From Heterohyrax brucei (taxonomy: Eukaryota; Chordata; Mammalia; Hyracoidea; Procaviidae), in the NCBI GenBank assembly GCA_028571685.1, contig CM053158.1, positions 60,418,001 through 60,482,000 on the forward strand: 64,000 nt of DNA, in the 5' to 3' direction. Every line of letters starts with the position of its first letter. The stretch's first letter is position 1. The notes below the pieces were generated by a model. The model made no database searches, had not been told where the DNA came from, and saw nothing but the letters and a program-made list of their open reading frames with translations. The position numbers were made by a program, and so were the translations under genes. Below, piece by piece: positions 22,516 to 33,660 of this stretch.

Positions 22516-23450
22516 GATGAAGGGACTCAGCAAGCATACCAGCTGGCATCATTGGTTTTCCTTAATTGTTAGTCCTCTTCTTGCTGCCCTCTCATCCCCT
22601 TCCCATGCCTGGAAGATTAGTTGCCATTTGGGAAAGTTGTCACTGAGTGAAGTGGTGGTGCTGAGAGTGCATGGGAATGAGGATTTTAGCTGGTTCTCTC
22701 ACCTAGTTCCCACAGCTGTGGAGCTTTCCTAGCAGACGCATGGTAGCCAGTGCAGGGCTGTATAAATTAAATCATCTATACATGAGTAATTATTGTTGTC
22801 ACTGGATCTCTGGCTCCCCCTCACTATCAGATGCTGCTTTGCCCTGAAATCAGCAGTAGCTACATCCCCATTCCCAGACACCTCTGATGGCCAGCCTCTC
22901 TAATCCAGGAAGGAGCAAAGGGGAGCTATCAGGGACTCTGACCAGGCAGTTCATTCATTATATACTTGCTAAATAAATTGTGTGAGGGGTACCTGACAAC
23001 AGATGCTGTCTTGTTAGCAGATCCCACTGCTGTTTCCCTATGACCTGATGCTAACAAAGCAGAGAGCAGACACTGCTGGGGCCCAACTCCAACACATCAC
23101 ACCACACATCAAAGACCATGACAAGAACATCTGGAAGATCTGAAGGAAATGCAGGGGCAAGTGAGAGTGAAGGAAAGAGGCAGGCCTCAACGAAGTTCTA
23201 AAATATGAACAAGGATGATGAAGTCAGACTTGCTCAGTAAGCACATACTATGTGCCAGGATTGTGGTGGACACGGACACTTCTGCCATGGAATCTGAGAA
23301 CACGAGAATAGGACCCAAGGAAATTCTCTCTCAGCCTGACAAGTCTTTGCCTATTATACAATCATAGCCTCATCTCCTACTGAAATTTCACAACTGTGAC
23401 ATAACAGGCCGTGCAGAGAGGAGGCAGAAACACCTCCCTCTATGTGTTTC
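22516..23450. other. Mostly single-copy sequence
   Basis: A short MIR-like piece ('agcacatactatgtgccagg') lies at about 23,238. No gene seen. Confidence 0.4.
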
Positions 23451-23655
23451 TTGGGAGGCTCCAGAGGGTGGAAACAGTTATTAGCCCAAAGGTTCATGGT
23501 TCAAATCCACCCAGAGGTGGTTTGACAGGCCTGGTGATCAGCTTCTGGAAAGGTCACACATGCCTTGAAAAGCCCATGAAGCAGTTCTATTCTGCACACA
23601 TAGGGTCATTATGAGTTGAAATCTACTCTACAGTAACTAACAACAATAACAATTG
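23451..23655 (+). repeat. AfroSINE-related SINE, second type
   Basis: The head is of the 'gggtggaaacagttattag' kind with 'ttcaaatccacccagagg' and 'aggcctggtgatcagcttct', which differs from the short AfroSINE body. The tail 'gtcattatgagttgaaatct' is shared and ends AACAACAATAAC, as in the RTE. Confidence 0.75.
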
Positions 23656-23915
23656 TTTCCTGAGCCCTCCGAAGCTTGATCATATGTTTTCTTCTCCAGG
23701 GCTGAACCTAGAGAGAAGGGGTGAAGAGTCATTCCTGATGGAGTCAGAAAGGAGATTTAATCAACTCGGACTAAACCATTACTCCAATAGTTCCTTGACT
23801 ATAGGGAACATCACTGTATCCTGGGGACACAGATTCCCAGATCCCACTGGAGAACTGCTGAATCAAAAATTCTGGAGCTGAGAACTAGGTGACTGATATG
23901 CATCCCTAATTAAGA

Positions 23916-24090
23916 ATTAAACCCTAGTGGTGTAGTGGCTAAGTGCTATGTCTGATAACCAGCAGTTCAAATCTACCAGGTGCTCCACAGAAACCCTATG
24001 GAGCACTTCTACTCTGTCCTATAAGGGTTGTTATGAGTTGGAACTGACTCGATGGTAGTGGGTTTGGTTTTTTTTTTTTGGTTTGTTTGG
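23916..24090 (+). repeat. AfroSINE, short form
   Basis: 'aaaccctagtggtgtagtgg' head, 'agcagttcaaatctacca', tail 'ggttgttatgagttggaact' and a T-rich end. Confidence 0.9.
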
Positions 24091-24100
24091 CATAGTCCAG

Positions 24101-24296
24101 AGGAACTCTGGTGGCCCAGAGGTTAAGCTCTTGGGTTCTCACCAAAAGACTTTTTGTTCAAACCCACCAGCTATTGGAAAAAGATGTGGCAATCTGCTCC
24201 AGTAAAGACTACAGCCTTCAAAACCCTATGGGACAGTTCCATTCTATCCTACAGGGTCACTGTGAGTCATAATTGACATGGTGGCAACAGGTGGGG
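24101..24296 (+). repeat. AfroSINE, long form
   Basis: 'ggaactctggtggcccagag', 'ttgttcaaacccaccagc', 'aaagatgtggcaatctgctc' and tail 'ggtcactgtgagtcataat'. It lies almost head to tail with the previous copy. Confidence 0.85.
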
Positions 24297-24309
24297 CATA
24301 TAGACAAAC

Positions 24310-24420
24310 CACCTCATCATAAAGATGAAGGAGCAAGCATAGAGGGAAAATGACATGCGCGAGGTCCCGTAAGTTACTAGTGCCTTTGAGATGGGAAATA
24401 CAAAATCAGAAATCCAAGCT
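24310..24420 (-). repeat. MIR-like fragment
   Basis: 'agatgaaggagcaagcatag' and 'ctagtgcctttgagatggga' loosely fit the minus-strand MIR core. Confidence 0.35.
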
Positions 24421-25426
24421 CTCCCTTTGCGAGGGATCAAGTTTTGATTTCAAGTAAACTAAGAAGCAGTCATCTGGACTTTGGTTGTTCAAGGGCAGTA
24501 CAGCAACAGCTTGAAGACCCTAACTGCAAGCTCCATGGTGGGCTAAGATCAAGGTCCCAGTTTGGGAGCATTCTGCTCTACTTTCCTTTTCCTTCTACAG
24601 GTCATCCTGCCTGTCTCTTAGTATCCAAATTCCAAGAAGATTCATGTGGGCTTTAATTATGCTTGTGTTAACACAAAGATCAGTGAAATATATTGCAGAG
24701 AACTGTATGAAGTCATGAAATATGGCTAACATCATGAGACAGTGTGAGTTCATAAATGCAAGGTGGTGGTGTTTAATGAAATTGTTAAAATCATCATGAC
24801 TTCCCTACTCCCCTTTGGAGGACTGGACACTCCCAACTCACTAACACCAAGCATGGCCCTGTGGTGTGCTTCCTCTGAAAATGATGTATGCTATTTCTCA
24901 GTGAAGCCAGGAGAGCCATCATGTGGTCAGACACAATGACCCACATAGGAACTGCTTCTTCAGCTTAGGCTCCAGCAACAAACAAGAAGACACAGTTGAG
25001 CCACAGCTGCACTGAGAGATAAACTTCTGTCATTGTCATTGACTCCACTGAACTCTGGAGTCATTTACTCCAGCATAACTTAGCCCAAACTTCACTTGCT
25101 ATTTTTTTACCCTTTCTTCTGGGTCTATTCCCTAACCCTATACAAACTCCATGTAACTTACAGCAACTCAGAAAGTAATATACTTGGCTTATTAGTCCCA
25201 CTACTGCTATTTGAATGCTTCAGCCTTTGAGAGCTAGTTTCCTCAAACTAAATACAACCTGATGGTTTGTTTTTCTTTCACAAATTATTTGAATGTAATT
25301 ATTAGTTATTAATTATTAATACTTGACTGTATGTTTTGTATTCTCAATGAAATTTAAGACAATGTTATAATGACAATTCTGTCCATCCACTGTAAGCATT
25401 CATACCACTTAATAAAGACTTGCCAG
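24421..25426. other. Single-copy sequence, no gene recognised
   Basis: The 70-residue frame at 24,444-24,656 has no recognisable domain and I see no supporting exon signals. Confidence 0.35.
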
Positions 25427-25515
25427 TACCAGGTGCCACTGTGTTGATTCCAACTCATGGCAATTTTTGTGTGTGTCAGAATAGAACTGAGGTCTACAGG
25501 GTTTTCAGGGAAAAT
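25427..25515 (-). repeat. SINE fragment, second type
   Basis: 'ccaggtgccactgtgttgat', 'gtgtgtcagaatagaactga' and 'tctacagggttttcaggg' match the minus strand of the type with a cacatggggtcgcc-like junction. Confidence 0.65.
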
Positions 25516-26062
25516 ATTAGCTCAAAAAACAAAAAAAGGCCAACATAAACCAAAGACTCCATCAACCTGAGACCAGAAGAACTAGAGTGTACCTGGCTTC
25601 CACCAACGACCACCATGAACAGGAACACAATATAAAGTCCCTGATGGAACAGAATTACAGTGGGCTGCAGATCTCAAAAGCATGTAAAAAGATCAGACTT
25701 AACGGTCTGACTGAGATTAGGGGAACTCCAGCAGATACAGCCTACAGACTGCTAACCCAGAACTAAAGCCATTCCTGAAAGCCAACTCTTCAGGTAAAGA
25801 TTAGACTGGACTATAAGATACAAAATGGTACTCATGAAGAATGTACTTCTTAGTTTAAGTAGATATATGAGCTCCTGTCTGGAGGTGAGATGAGAAGACA
25901 AAAAGGGACAGGAGCAGGTTGAATGGACACGGGAAATCAGTGATGGAAAGGAGGAGTACGCTGTCAAATTGTAGGGATTGCAACAAGAGTTACACAACAA
26001 TATGTCTATGAATTTTTGTATGAGAAACTAATGTGAGCTATAAACTTTCTCCAAAAGCACAA
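25516..26062 (+). repeat. LINE-1 3' UTR fragment
   Basis: It contains 'caacctgagaccagaagaac', 'acttaacggtctgactgaga', 'agccaactcttcaggtaaag' and 'gagctcctgtctggaggtga', and ends in 'agcacaataaaaaacac'. The minus-strand L1 at 44,590-44,800 carries the same blocks in reverse, so it is a 5'-truncated L1 end. Confidence 0.75.
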
Positions 26063-26432
26063 TAAAAAACACTTTTTAAAGTAACTAAGCCAAGCCAAGT
26101 GCCGTTGAGTAACTACTCTAAGTGAAAATAAGTTTTAAAGTAAAATTAAGCATAAACACCAGAGTCACCATATTGCAAAATATATTGAGAATGTTTAGAA
26201 GGCCTCTTTAGGATTTTCATAAAAATTTCCCATTTATATCTTTTCCTTCTCTAATCAAACTTGATTTCTTAATAGTTTTGAGATAAATAACACATCACTG
26301 CAATTCAGCCTGGTTTCCTGCTTTTTAATTAGTACTGTTCTCATTCACCCACTCATTCAGCAGCACATTTTTCTATTATTGAAAATGAGTATCAGGTCAG
26401 AAACTATGGTCATAAAAGACCCTGTTTAAACC
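26063..26432. other. Single-copy sequence, no gene recognised
   Basis: AT-rich. A tiny SINE-tail-like word ('agtgccgttgagtaac') occurs near 26,098, too short to call. Confidence 0.35.
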
Positions 26433-26601
26433 TGAAAACAAAACCAAACCCACTGCCATTGAGTCAATTCTGACTCATAGTGACTCTATAGACCAGAGTA
26501 GAACTGCCCCACAGAGTTTCCAAGGAGTACCTGGTGGATTTGAACTGCTGACCTTCTCGTAAGTAGTCACAGCACTTCACCACTGTACCACCAGGGTTTC
26601 T
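26433..26601 (-). repeat. AfroSINE
   Basis: 'accaaacccactgccattga' tail, 'tggatttgaactgctgacct' and head complement 'gtaccaccagggtttc'. Confidence 0.9.
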
Positions 26602-26764
26602 GTTTAAACCTAATGGTCACATTAATGAACAAGCAGAGCATATGAGAATAAAAATCAGGAAGAGTCTAAGTTCAGATGGAAGGTAGAAACAGGAGGAACA
26701 GAAAAAGAAACTGTGCACATAAAGACAGTAAAGATAAGTCATACATGTGGCCTGCACTTCCTAT

Positions 26765-26895
26765 AGACCATTGGCACTCACTCTTGGCTGCACACTGGAA
26801 TCACTGAGGGTTTAAAACACAAAACAAGAAACCTAGGCCCGTGTCCAGCATTTTCTGATTTAATTGGTCTAGGATGCAGCCTGGATAAGGGATTT
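26765..26895. repeat. MER5/MER20-like hAT DNA transposon remnant
   Basis: 'tgcacactggaatcactgag', then 'ggcccgtgtccagcattt' and 'ctgatttaattggtctagga' follow the layout of short non-autonomous hAT-Charlie elements found across mammals. It has no coding capacity. Confidence 0.6.
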
Positions 26896-26960
26896 GTAAA
26901 TGCCCTCTGACAATTTCCATGCTCAGCCAATGTTGAGAAGCTTTAAAACAGACCAAAAGT

Positions 26961-26977
26961 GGGGGGGGGGGGGGGGG
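26961..26977 (+). repeat. 17-base G homopolymer
   Basis: An uninterrupted run of G directly follows CAAAAGT. Confidence 0.95.
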
Positions 26978-28204
26978 AAGGAAAGCACAGTGGGCTATAA
27001 TATTCTTATTTTATCAAGGAGAAACTATACTAGTTCCAGGTATATTTCACCTTTCCTGAACACATATTCCAGTGGAAATTTCCTGAGATAACTTAGGTAA
27101 AAAAAAAAACAAAAAAAACCTGTAGCTCTTTCTGGCACAGTATCCAGCCAGATGCTGCACTTCCCATGGGCAGCCACAGAAGAACCATAGAGTATTGATC
27201 CTGGTGCTACCTTTCCCAGACTATGACATGAGGTCTGTCCTGGTTCCATATCCACAACAGAGATAACAGGCCTCCCTTACTACGCCTCTCACTTGCTTCA
27301 CAGGTTCAGAGAATCCCGGAGTAAAGATCTAGGTTGACAGGTGCCTGAGTTTGAGTTCACCGAGGAACTGAGAGGACTCGCCAACAAATCCAGGTGCACC
27401 TAGTCATTCAGAGGTGTGCAATGAGCACTAGCCAGAAGGGCTGGGTCCCCAAGCTGTGCCTAGATTAGTGCAACTCTTTATCCTTGACTCTTCAGTGCCT
27501 TTGTAAGGAAAAACTACATTTCTTTTCTAAGAGCTTTGAGGTCCATTACTGGGGTCAGAGTGGCAATTCAGATGTCTTAAGAAGGTCATGGGATGAATAC
27601 TAGGTCCCTGACCAACAAGCAATTCCTACATCTTATTTCCTTTGTACATTCACAGCCTCAGACAGTTTTTGATAAACAGTAATGCTCAGTGAATACTTGT
27701 TCAGAAAGAAAATGAATAGTTGAATGCATTTTTTTGAAAAAAAAAACCAAAAATGAAGCCCAATTCAGAGAGGTGGCATTGCTAGAAATTCCAGTAAAGC
27801 AAACATGACAGAAAGGAAAGAATGCCTGCAATCCTAAGACTTCTTCAGACTGTTAATGGCCTTGCCTTGGCTCTCTCCGCCTTTTAAGGGCCCTCATGAG
27901 TATTCTTTCTTTTTGCCAAGGTCATAAGCATCACTATCTTATCATAAACCAAACATCTGACATTGGGTAGCCATGACTTTGGTCAGTTATTAGAATGTGT
28001 GGTAGAGGCTGTGCATTATAAGAGTTGAAAGAAGAGTTAAAAATAAGAGGAAAAAGTGAGGCTGACAGTGCAAGCTCTGGAAAGACAGGCCTTATAGGAA
28101 ACACAAGACTTAGAGGCAAGGAAACTACTGGATAAAATACTTGCAGTACAAAGCCCATGGCAAAAACTGTCATAAAGTAGTAGTTCCATACCAGAAGAGG
28201 CAAG
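26978..28204. other. Mostly single-copy sequence
   Basis: An A-rich interrupted tract lies at 27,100-27,118. No coding domain is recognised. The minus-strand frame 27,934-28,329 (131 residues) is hydrophobic in composition but overlaps L1 debris and has no family features. Confidence 0.35.
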
Positions 28205-28445
28205 CTGAGAGTGCTAATCAACAAATGGGAGAGTGGATGCGCTTGCAACATACACAACACAGACAACCGGCTAATTTGCCCAATACATGAAGAACCCCTA
28301 AAAATTAAATGACAAGAACAAAACCCCAAAAGGAAAATGGAGACATGTTTTGTTCATGAACAGAACAATTCACAAATATATACACATATATAAACATCCC
28401 TTAGATATATTGAAAGTGTTCAAAATAACTCATAATTAGATAAAT
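28205..28445 (+). repeat. Old L1M ORF2 3' fragment
   Basis: 'cacagacaaccggctaattt', 'catgaagaacccctaaaaat' and the 'ttcatgaacagaacaattca' block parallel the end of ORF2 in old L1s, the region before the Cys-rich C-terminus. Degraded. Confidence 0.5.
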
Positions 28446-29067
28446 AAATCTAGGAGGATTGACTTCTGATATGAGAGCACGAGGAGCTACACTGACCTGC
28501 TTCCTAATAAAACTGTAAAAGTTATATACACTAATAAAAGCTATATTAAAAAAACAACCACTTAAAGTCTCTGGAAATAGTCCTAAAAGTGAACAGGAAA
28601 TGAAGAAATATCTATTCAAGAACATTTATAAAAACATGGTAACAAAGTGGAGAGTCTGTTCTATCTGAACCAAAACTGCTTCTTCTTTCCTCTGTACCAG
28701 ACCAACTGACTCCAGACTACAGCAGTCAAGAACAAATGACTTGCTATCCAACCAGCACCCAGACAGACGGCTTTCTTCCTAATAGGATCAGGACTACAGC
28801 TTTTCTCAACCTGCCCCACTCATAGAACAGAGAATCCGACCTGATTGGTGAGGCAAAAGTGAAACCAGAGGCTGAAATAGCCTCCCTGTCAGGGGTGCTC
28901 AAAACTAAAGGGACCCAAGAGAACTTGTTTCAGATCATCCCTGACATAAAAGGAGAGACATGACCTCCACAATGCACAAGCCCCAGGTGGAGACACTAGA
29001 GTGGGGCGCGCTGTAGGCTCTGCTATAGACTCAGTGAACTATAGATAATAAGTGATTCCTTTTGTCT
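28446..29067. other. Probable older repeat debris
   Basis: The sequence around 28,450-28,640 resembles L1-type or retroviral UTR text, but I cannot assign it. No gene seen. Confidence 0.3.
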
Positions 29068-29511
29068 TGATAACATCAATGATAAAAGAATCAAGAGGAG
29101 ACCAGGAGGATGGAGAAGTAATTTGTGTATGAGCATTATTCTTCTAGGTCACTGGCCAGATGACACTAACACCACTGTCTTTTCCTTGATGGCTGGGAGA
29201 TTGTGAAGCAGACCTCCACCCAGTTGATCCCCTCTATCCAGTCAGCCGCCACCCAGTCGACCTCCACTCATTTGACCCCAACCTGCCCCAACCTGCCCCC
29301 ATTGTTCCCTACATCTGCATGTAGTCTTCACTTGAAATACTCAAGACTTTGCCAGACCAATTTGGACAGGATTTGAGGATAAGAATATCTCCCCGTCCCT
29401 TTGCAATGCCAGCTTGCAAATAAAATCTTTGATCTCACCCCAAAAAACTCCTGTCTCAGTGAATTGACATTTTGCCACATGTAGCCAAACTCTCAGGCTT
29501 TTCCGGTAACA
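29068..29511 (+). mobile_element. ERV1-like solo LTR
   Basis: The 3' part has an AATAAA signal ('ttgcaaataaaatctttgat'), then 'ctgtctcagtgaattgacat' and the terminus 'ctttccggtaaca' style, typical of gammaretrovirus-like (class I) LTRs. The 5' boundary (TG at 29,068) is a guess. No internal region is attached. Confidence 0.55.
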
Positions 29512-29689
29512 GTAGTTTCATACCAGAAGAGGCAAGTTGAGAGTGCCATAGATGCCTGCTCCCCTGGGGAGCACATCTTGAGCATAACCTGTACCATTTT
29601 GTTTCCTGATTCTGTCTCCAAGTGTGACTCCATTGTTTCCCTTAGTTTCTAGTTTCTCTCAAGATTAAGAACTAATCTATGTTCTCTTA

Positions 29690-30600
29690 GTTATTGTTGT
29701 CGGGTGCCATCGAGTTGGTTCCGACTCATAGCAACTCTATGAACAACAGAACAGAATACTGCCCAGTCTTGTACCATGGCTACAGTTGTTTTTATGCTTA
29801 AGCCCATTGTTGCAGCCACTGTGTCTCATCGAAGGTCTTCTTCTTTTTCACTGACCCTCCACTCTACCAAGCATGATGTCCTTCTCCAGGGACTAATCTT
29901 TCCTGACAACGTGTCCAAAGTATGTGAGATGCAGTCTCACCATCTTTGCTTCCAAAGAGCACTCTGGTTATACTTCTTTCAGAACACATCTGTTTATTCT
30001 TTTGGCAGTGAACTGTATATTCAACATTCTTCTCCAGCACCACAATTCAAAGGCATCAATTTTTCTTCTGTCTTCTTTGTTCATAGTCCAGCTTTCGCAT
30101 GCATAGTCACGCAATTGAAAATACCATGGCTTGGGTCAGGTGTGTTTTAGTCTTCAAGGTGACACCCTTACTTTTGAATACTTTGAGGAGGTCCCTTGCA
30201 GCAGATTTTCCTGGTGCAATGTGTCTTTTGATTTCTTGACTGCTGCTTCCAAAGGCATTGATTGTGGACCCAAGTAAAATGAAATCTTTGACAACCTAAA
30301 TCCTTTCTCCATTTATGACAATGTTGCTTACTGGTCCAGTTGTGAGGATTTTGGTTTTCCAGATGTTGAGGTGTAATCCATACTGAAGGCTGTGGTCCTT
30401 GATCTTCATCAGTAAATGCCTCAAATCATTTCCAGCGAGTAAGGTGGTATCATCTGCATAACACAGGTTGTTAATGAGTCGTCCTCCAATCCTGATGCCT
30501 AGTTCGTTTTCATATAATCCAGTTTCTCAGATTATTTTCTCGGCACACAGATTAAAAAAGTATGGTGAAAGGATACAACCCTGATGCACGCCTTTCCTTT
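29690..30600 (-). mobile_element. BovB-like RTE LINE, 5'-truncated
   Basis: On the minus strand the element runs from reverse transcriptase (5', near 30,600) to its 3' tail. The catalytic YADD box is visible at 30,449-30,460, followed by DTTLLAGNDLRHLLMKIKD and GLHLNIWKTKILTTGP, the standard RTE motif order. The 3' end (29,690-29,745) reads ttgctatgagtcggaacca and ends GGCACCCGACAACAATAA on that strand, the same tail carried by the AfroSINEs. The endonuclease and early RT are missing, and the frame is disrupted in several places. BovB LINEs in Afrotheria are known, and horizontal transfer has been proposed for the family. Confidence 0.85.
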
Positions 30601-30601
30601 A

Positions 30602-31352
30602 GGACTGTGGAAAAACAAATGATAATAATCTAAAGACCATGAAAGAAATTATATGACAGCCAGACCACCTCTAAATCCCAAACACCAATTAAGATGTCAA
30701 CACATCTAGGATGTGACCATTGTGACCACCTAAAGATTAACATTCTATAAATCCCTAGAACTCATAAATCATTATCCCTTTCTTCTATAAAATCACTCCA
30801 TTTTGCAGAGGCAGGCTTTGTAAGAATCTATCCCCTCTGTCTCTTTACCTACTGTTGGGGAGAGGCTGGCCTGAAACAGGCAGAGAAACACCAGTCCAGG
30901 GGACCAGTGAAGTTCGTTCAAAGAGTAAGAGAGTGGGGTCTGAGCTGAGAGTGGCTCAGCCTGCCTGTCCCCAGTAGGGCAAGTTATTTTATAGTTTAAA
31001 GGTTTCAATGAGATAGCGTGGGGTGAGGGGGGTTATGGTTTGGTAAGGAAAAGAGAAGAGGGGTAGCAAAAAATTCTGGTTAGGTGATTTATGGTCTGAA
31101 TAAGGAAGCGGTGCTGATTAGAAGGGAAGGGGTAAGGTTTGTTTATCGTCAAGATTTAGATAAGAAAAGAGTGTTCAATTATGAGGGTGGGGAAGACAGG
31201 CATAAAGTTATTTATGGTTTTACGGTTGTACCAGGTGGGGCATATCAGGCTGTTTTGGGTCATCCCTGTGGGGGATGGTGAGGTCTGATCATTAGATAAG
31301 ATGCATACCAGTATGCAATAAACATCTTGCTTCTCTCCTCACCCCATGTCAA
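30602..31352 (+). mobile_element. Retroviral LTR (ERV1-like), split by another LTR
   Basis: Left part 30,602-30,852 has two TATA-like words (ctataaatccc, ctataaaatcactcc) and a 'cccctctgtctctttacct' stretch. The right part resumes at about 31,305 with 'gcaataaacatcttgcttct', an R/U5-type poly(A) region. Outer boundaries are uncertain. It is a fossil without internal sequence. Confidence 0.45.
30853..31304 (-). mobile_element. Second LTR inserted in the first
   Basis: Read on the minus strand it goes from TGCATCTT to CCTCTCCCCAACA (TG...CA), with a TATAAAATAACTTGCCC box and a U5-like 'gaacgaacttcactggtccc'. It separates the two halves of the plus-strand LTR. Class uncertain (ERV1 or ERV2). 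The frame at 31,084-31,281 lies inside and is not a gene. Confidence 0.45.
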
Positions 31353-31747
31353 AGATCAGCTATTTGCAGCAAGCAGCACAAACTGTGCTTGGTTTTGCAG
31401 TAACACAATCACTTCCTAGGACAGGGATGCCACAGAGAGCTTAGTATTGTCCCATTCCCAGCTCCAGGCCCTGGGTCACATATTTTGCATAGGTGAAAGG
31501 AACAGGCCTGTAAATAGATCATAAACTTTTTGCAAGTAAATGGCTACATTTGCAACAGAAAGTAAAGGAATTCAAGTCTAAAGTCACTCTCAAGAAGAGT
31601 GAATATTGTCATGAAAGGCAGTTGGGAGGAGATTCAAGATACAGGCCTGCTAGTTTGCAGAACAGAACCAGTAAGTAACACAACTGTAAGAAACTCTCCT
31701 AGGTTCAGAACAAGTATCAACCACTGATCTCAGACACTATTCATCCA
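31353..31747. other. Single-copy sequence, no gene recognised
   Basis: No gene, RNA or repeat recognised. Confidence 0.35.
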
Positions 31748-31921
31748 AACCAAAACAACCAAACCCCCTGCCATCAAGTTAATTCCAACTCATAGCAACC
31801 CTATAGGACAGAGTGGAAATGCCCTATAGAGTTTCCAGGGAGGTCATGGTGGATTTGAACTGCAACATTTTGGTTAGCAGCCAGCCATAGCACTTAACTA
31901 CTAAGCAACTAGGGTTTCTAC
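31748..31921 (-). repeat. AfroSINE
   Basis: 'caaaccccctgccatcaagt', 'ggtggatttgaactgcaaca', 'actaagcaactagggtttct'. Confidence 0.9.
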
Positions 31922-32610
31922 TATTTGTCCAAGGGAGGCAAAGTCTGATTGCATCAGTCTGTAGAGTGATTTATACCCTAAGGCACTGCTGACAATAACA
32001 GCACAATGCAATTGGAGTTTAACAGCTAGGTGTGGACAGGCAAAGACAACAGATCCCTTTCAGTACCACTATCATCCCATAGTGACTGTGGGCATACCCA
32101 AAGCTATACCTCTCTGAGAAATAACATCAGAGGCTAAATTCTTTGAGAGTGGGGAGATAGACTTCACTAAAATAATCCAGGCAGTCACTAAACAAACCAG
32201 CAAACCAACAACAAGGACCATGGTGGGAGGATGCGGTGTATGACAGTTCCTAGAGTTACTAAAATATATTAGCAAAAAAATGTATAAGGAACACAAAGAA
32301 AGAGGAAAGTACGACTTACACACAAGTGAAACAGCACCAATGAACAGAAATTCTGAAAGCAAACAGATGTTGGACTTCACAAAGATTTCAAAGTAGCTGT
32401 TATACATATGCTTTTTAAAACAGAAGGATACCATGATTAAATAAGCAAAAACTAAGCAAACTCATTGCTGTTGAGTTGATTCCAACTCACAGCAACTCTG
32501 TAGAATACAGTAGAATAACCTGATAAAGTTTCCAAGGCTGCAATCTGTACAGAAGCAGGCCACCACAGAGCAGCTGGTAGGTTTGAACCCCTGACCTTTC
32601 AATTAGCAAA

Positions 32611-33660
32611 TGTCATAGATTGAATTATGTCCCCCCAAAAATATGTATAGTAATTTGGCTGGGCCATGATTCCCACAATTGTGTGGTTGTCCTCCATTTT
32701 GTGATTTTCTTATGTTGTACAAGGACTGCCAAATAAGTTCATGAACTCATAATAGAAACCTAATTGCTCAATATCACTACAGTCACCCAGTCCACTCTTC
32801 AAAGCAATTTTGGAACTCTTTTTCTGTAATGGTGATCAGAACTGTCGTCAGATTACCCTTGTCCTGAATGACATCAAAATGTCTTCCTTTCAATACTTCC
32901 TTTATCTTTGGGCAAAGAAAAAAGTCATCGGGAGTCAGATCAGGCAAACAGAGAGGGTATTCCAATGTAGTTATTTGTTTACTGGCTAAAAACTCCCTCA
33001 CAGACAACTAGACAATTAAGTTCACGAACTTGTCACCTTGCTATCATGTACAATGGCCATTCCAGAAAGAGTTCCAAAACTGCTTTGCAGGGTGGACTAG
33101 GCACTGGTATTGATGCATAGCTTCTCAAGGGGAGTACTGTGGAGGTGACTGTGGTGATATTCAGCAGTGAGGTATGTAGTACTTAGAACTATTAAGTTCA
33201 TGGACTTAACTGCTGAACCTCATAAATCCTAATCTGCCTGTAACCAAGGGGGAAGATTGGATTATGCTAAAGAGGATTAGGGTGGTGCTGTAACACCCTT
33301 ACTAAGGTCACATCCCTGATACAATGTAAAGGGAGTTTCCCTGGGGTGTGGCCTGCACCACTTTCATCTAAAAAGAAAGGTAAGCAAGCAGAGTCAGAAC
33401 CTCATACTCCTAAGAGAGCAGCACTGGGAGCAGAGCAAGTCCTTTGGATCTGAGTTTTCTGCACTGAGATGTTTCCAGACCAAGGAAAGGTGGATGACAA
33501 GGACTTTCTGCCTGAGCTGACAGAGAGAGAAAGCCCTCCCCTAGAGCAGATACCCTGAATTTGGACTTGTAGCCGACTTGATTGTGAAAGCATAAATTTA
33601 TCTTGGTTAACTCATCCACCTGTTGTATTCCTGGTATAGCAGCACTAGATAACTAAGACA
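32611..33660 (+). mobile_element. Solo MaLR-type LTR, split by a mariner MITE
   Basis: It starts TGTCATAGATTGAATTATG and ends 'actagataactaagaca'. Without the MITE it is about 540 bp. Flanking 5-mers GCAAA and GCAGC are an imperfect duplication. Confidence 0.85.
32718..33224 (-). mobile_element. Mariner-derived MITE, copy 3
   Basis: TA on both sides interrupts the LTR text 'cttatgttg|ta' ... 'aatcctaatctgcc', which is continuous in other LTR copies. The minus strand holds the MSVREFLASKQITTLEYPLC transposase piece, with ENQNCFEEW-like residues at its end. Outer arms are inverted duplicates. Confidence 0.85.

Noticed and set aside
29776-30150. 124-residue plus-strand frame as a gene
   Set aside because: It is the antisense of the RTE LINE 3' region.
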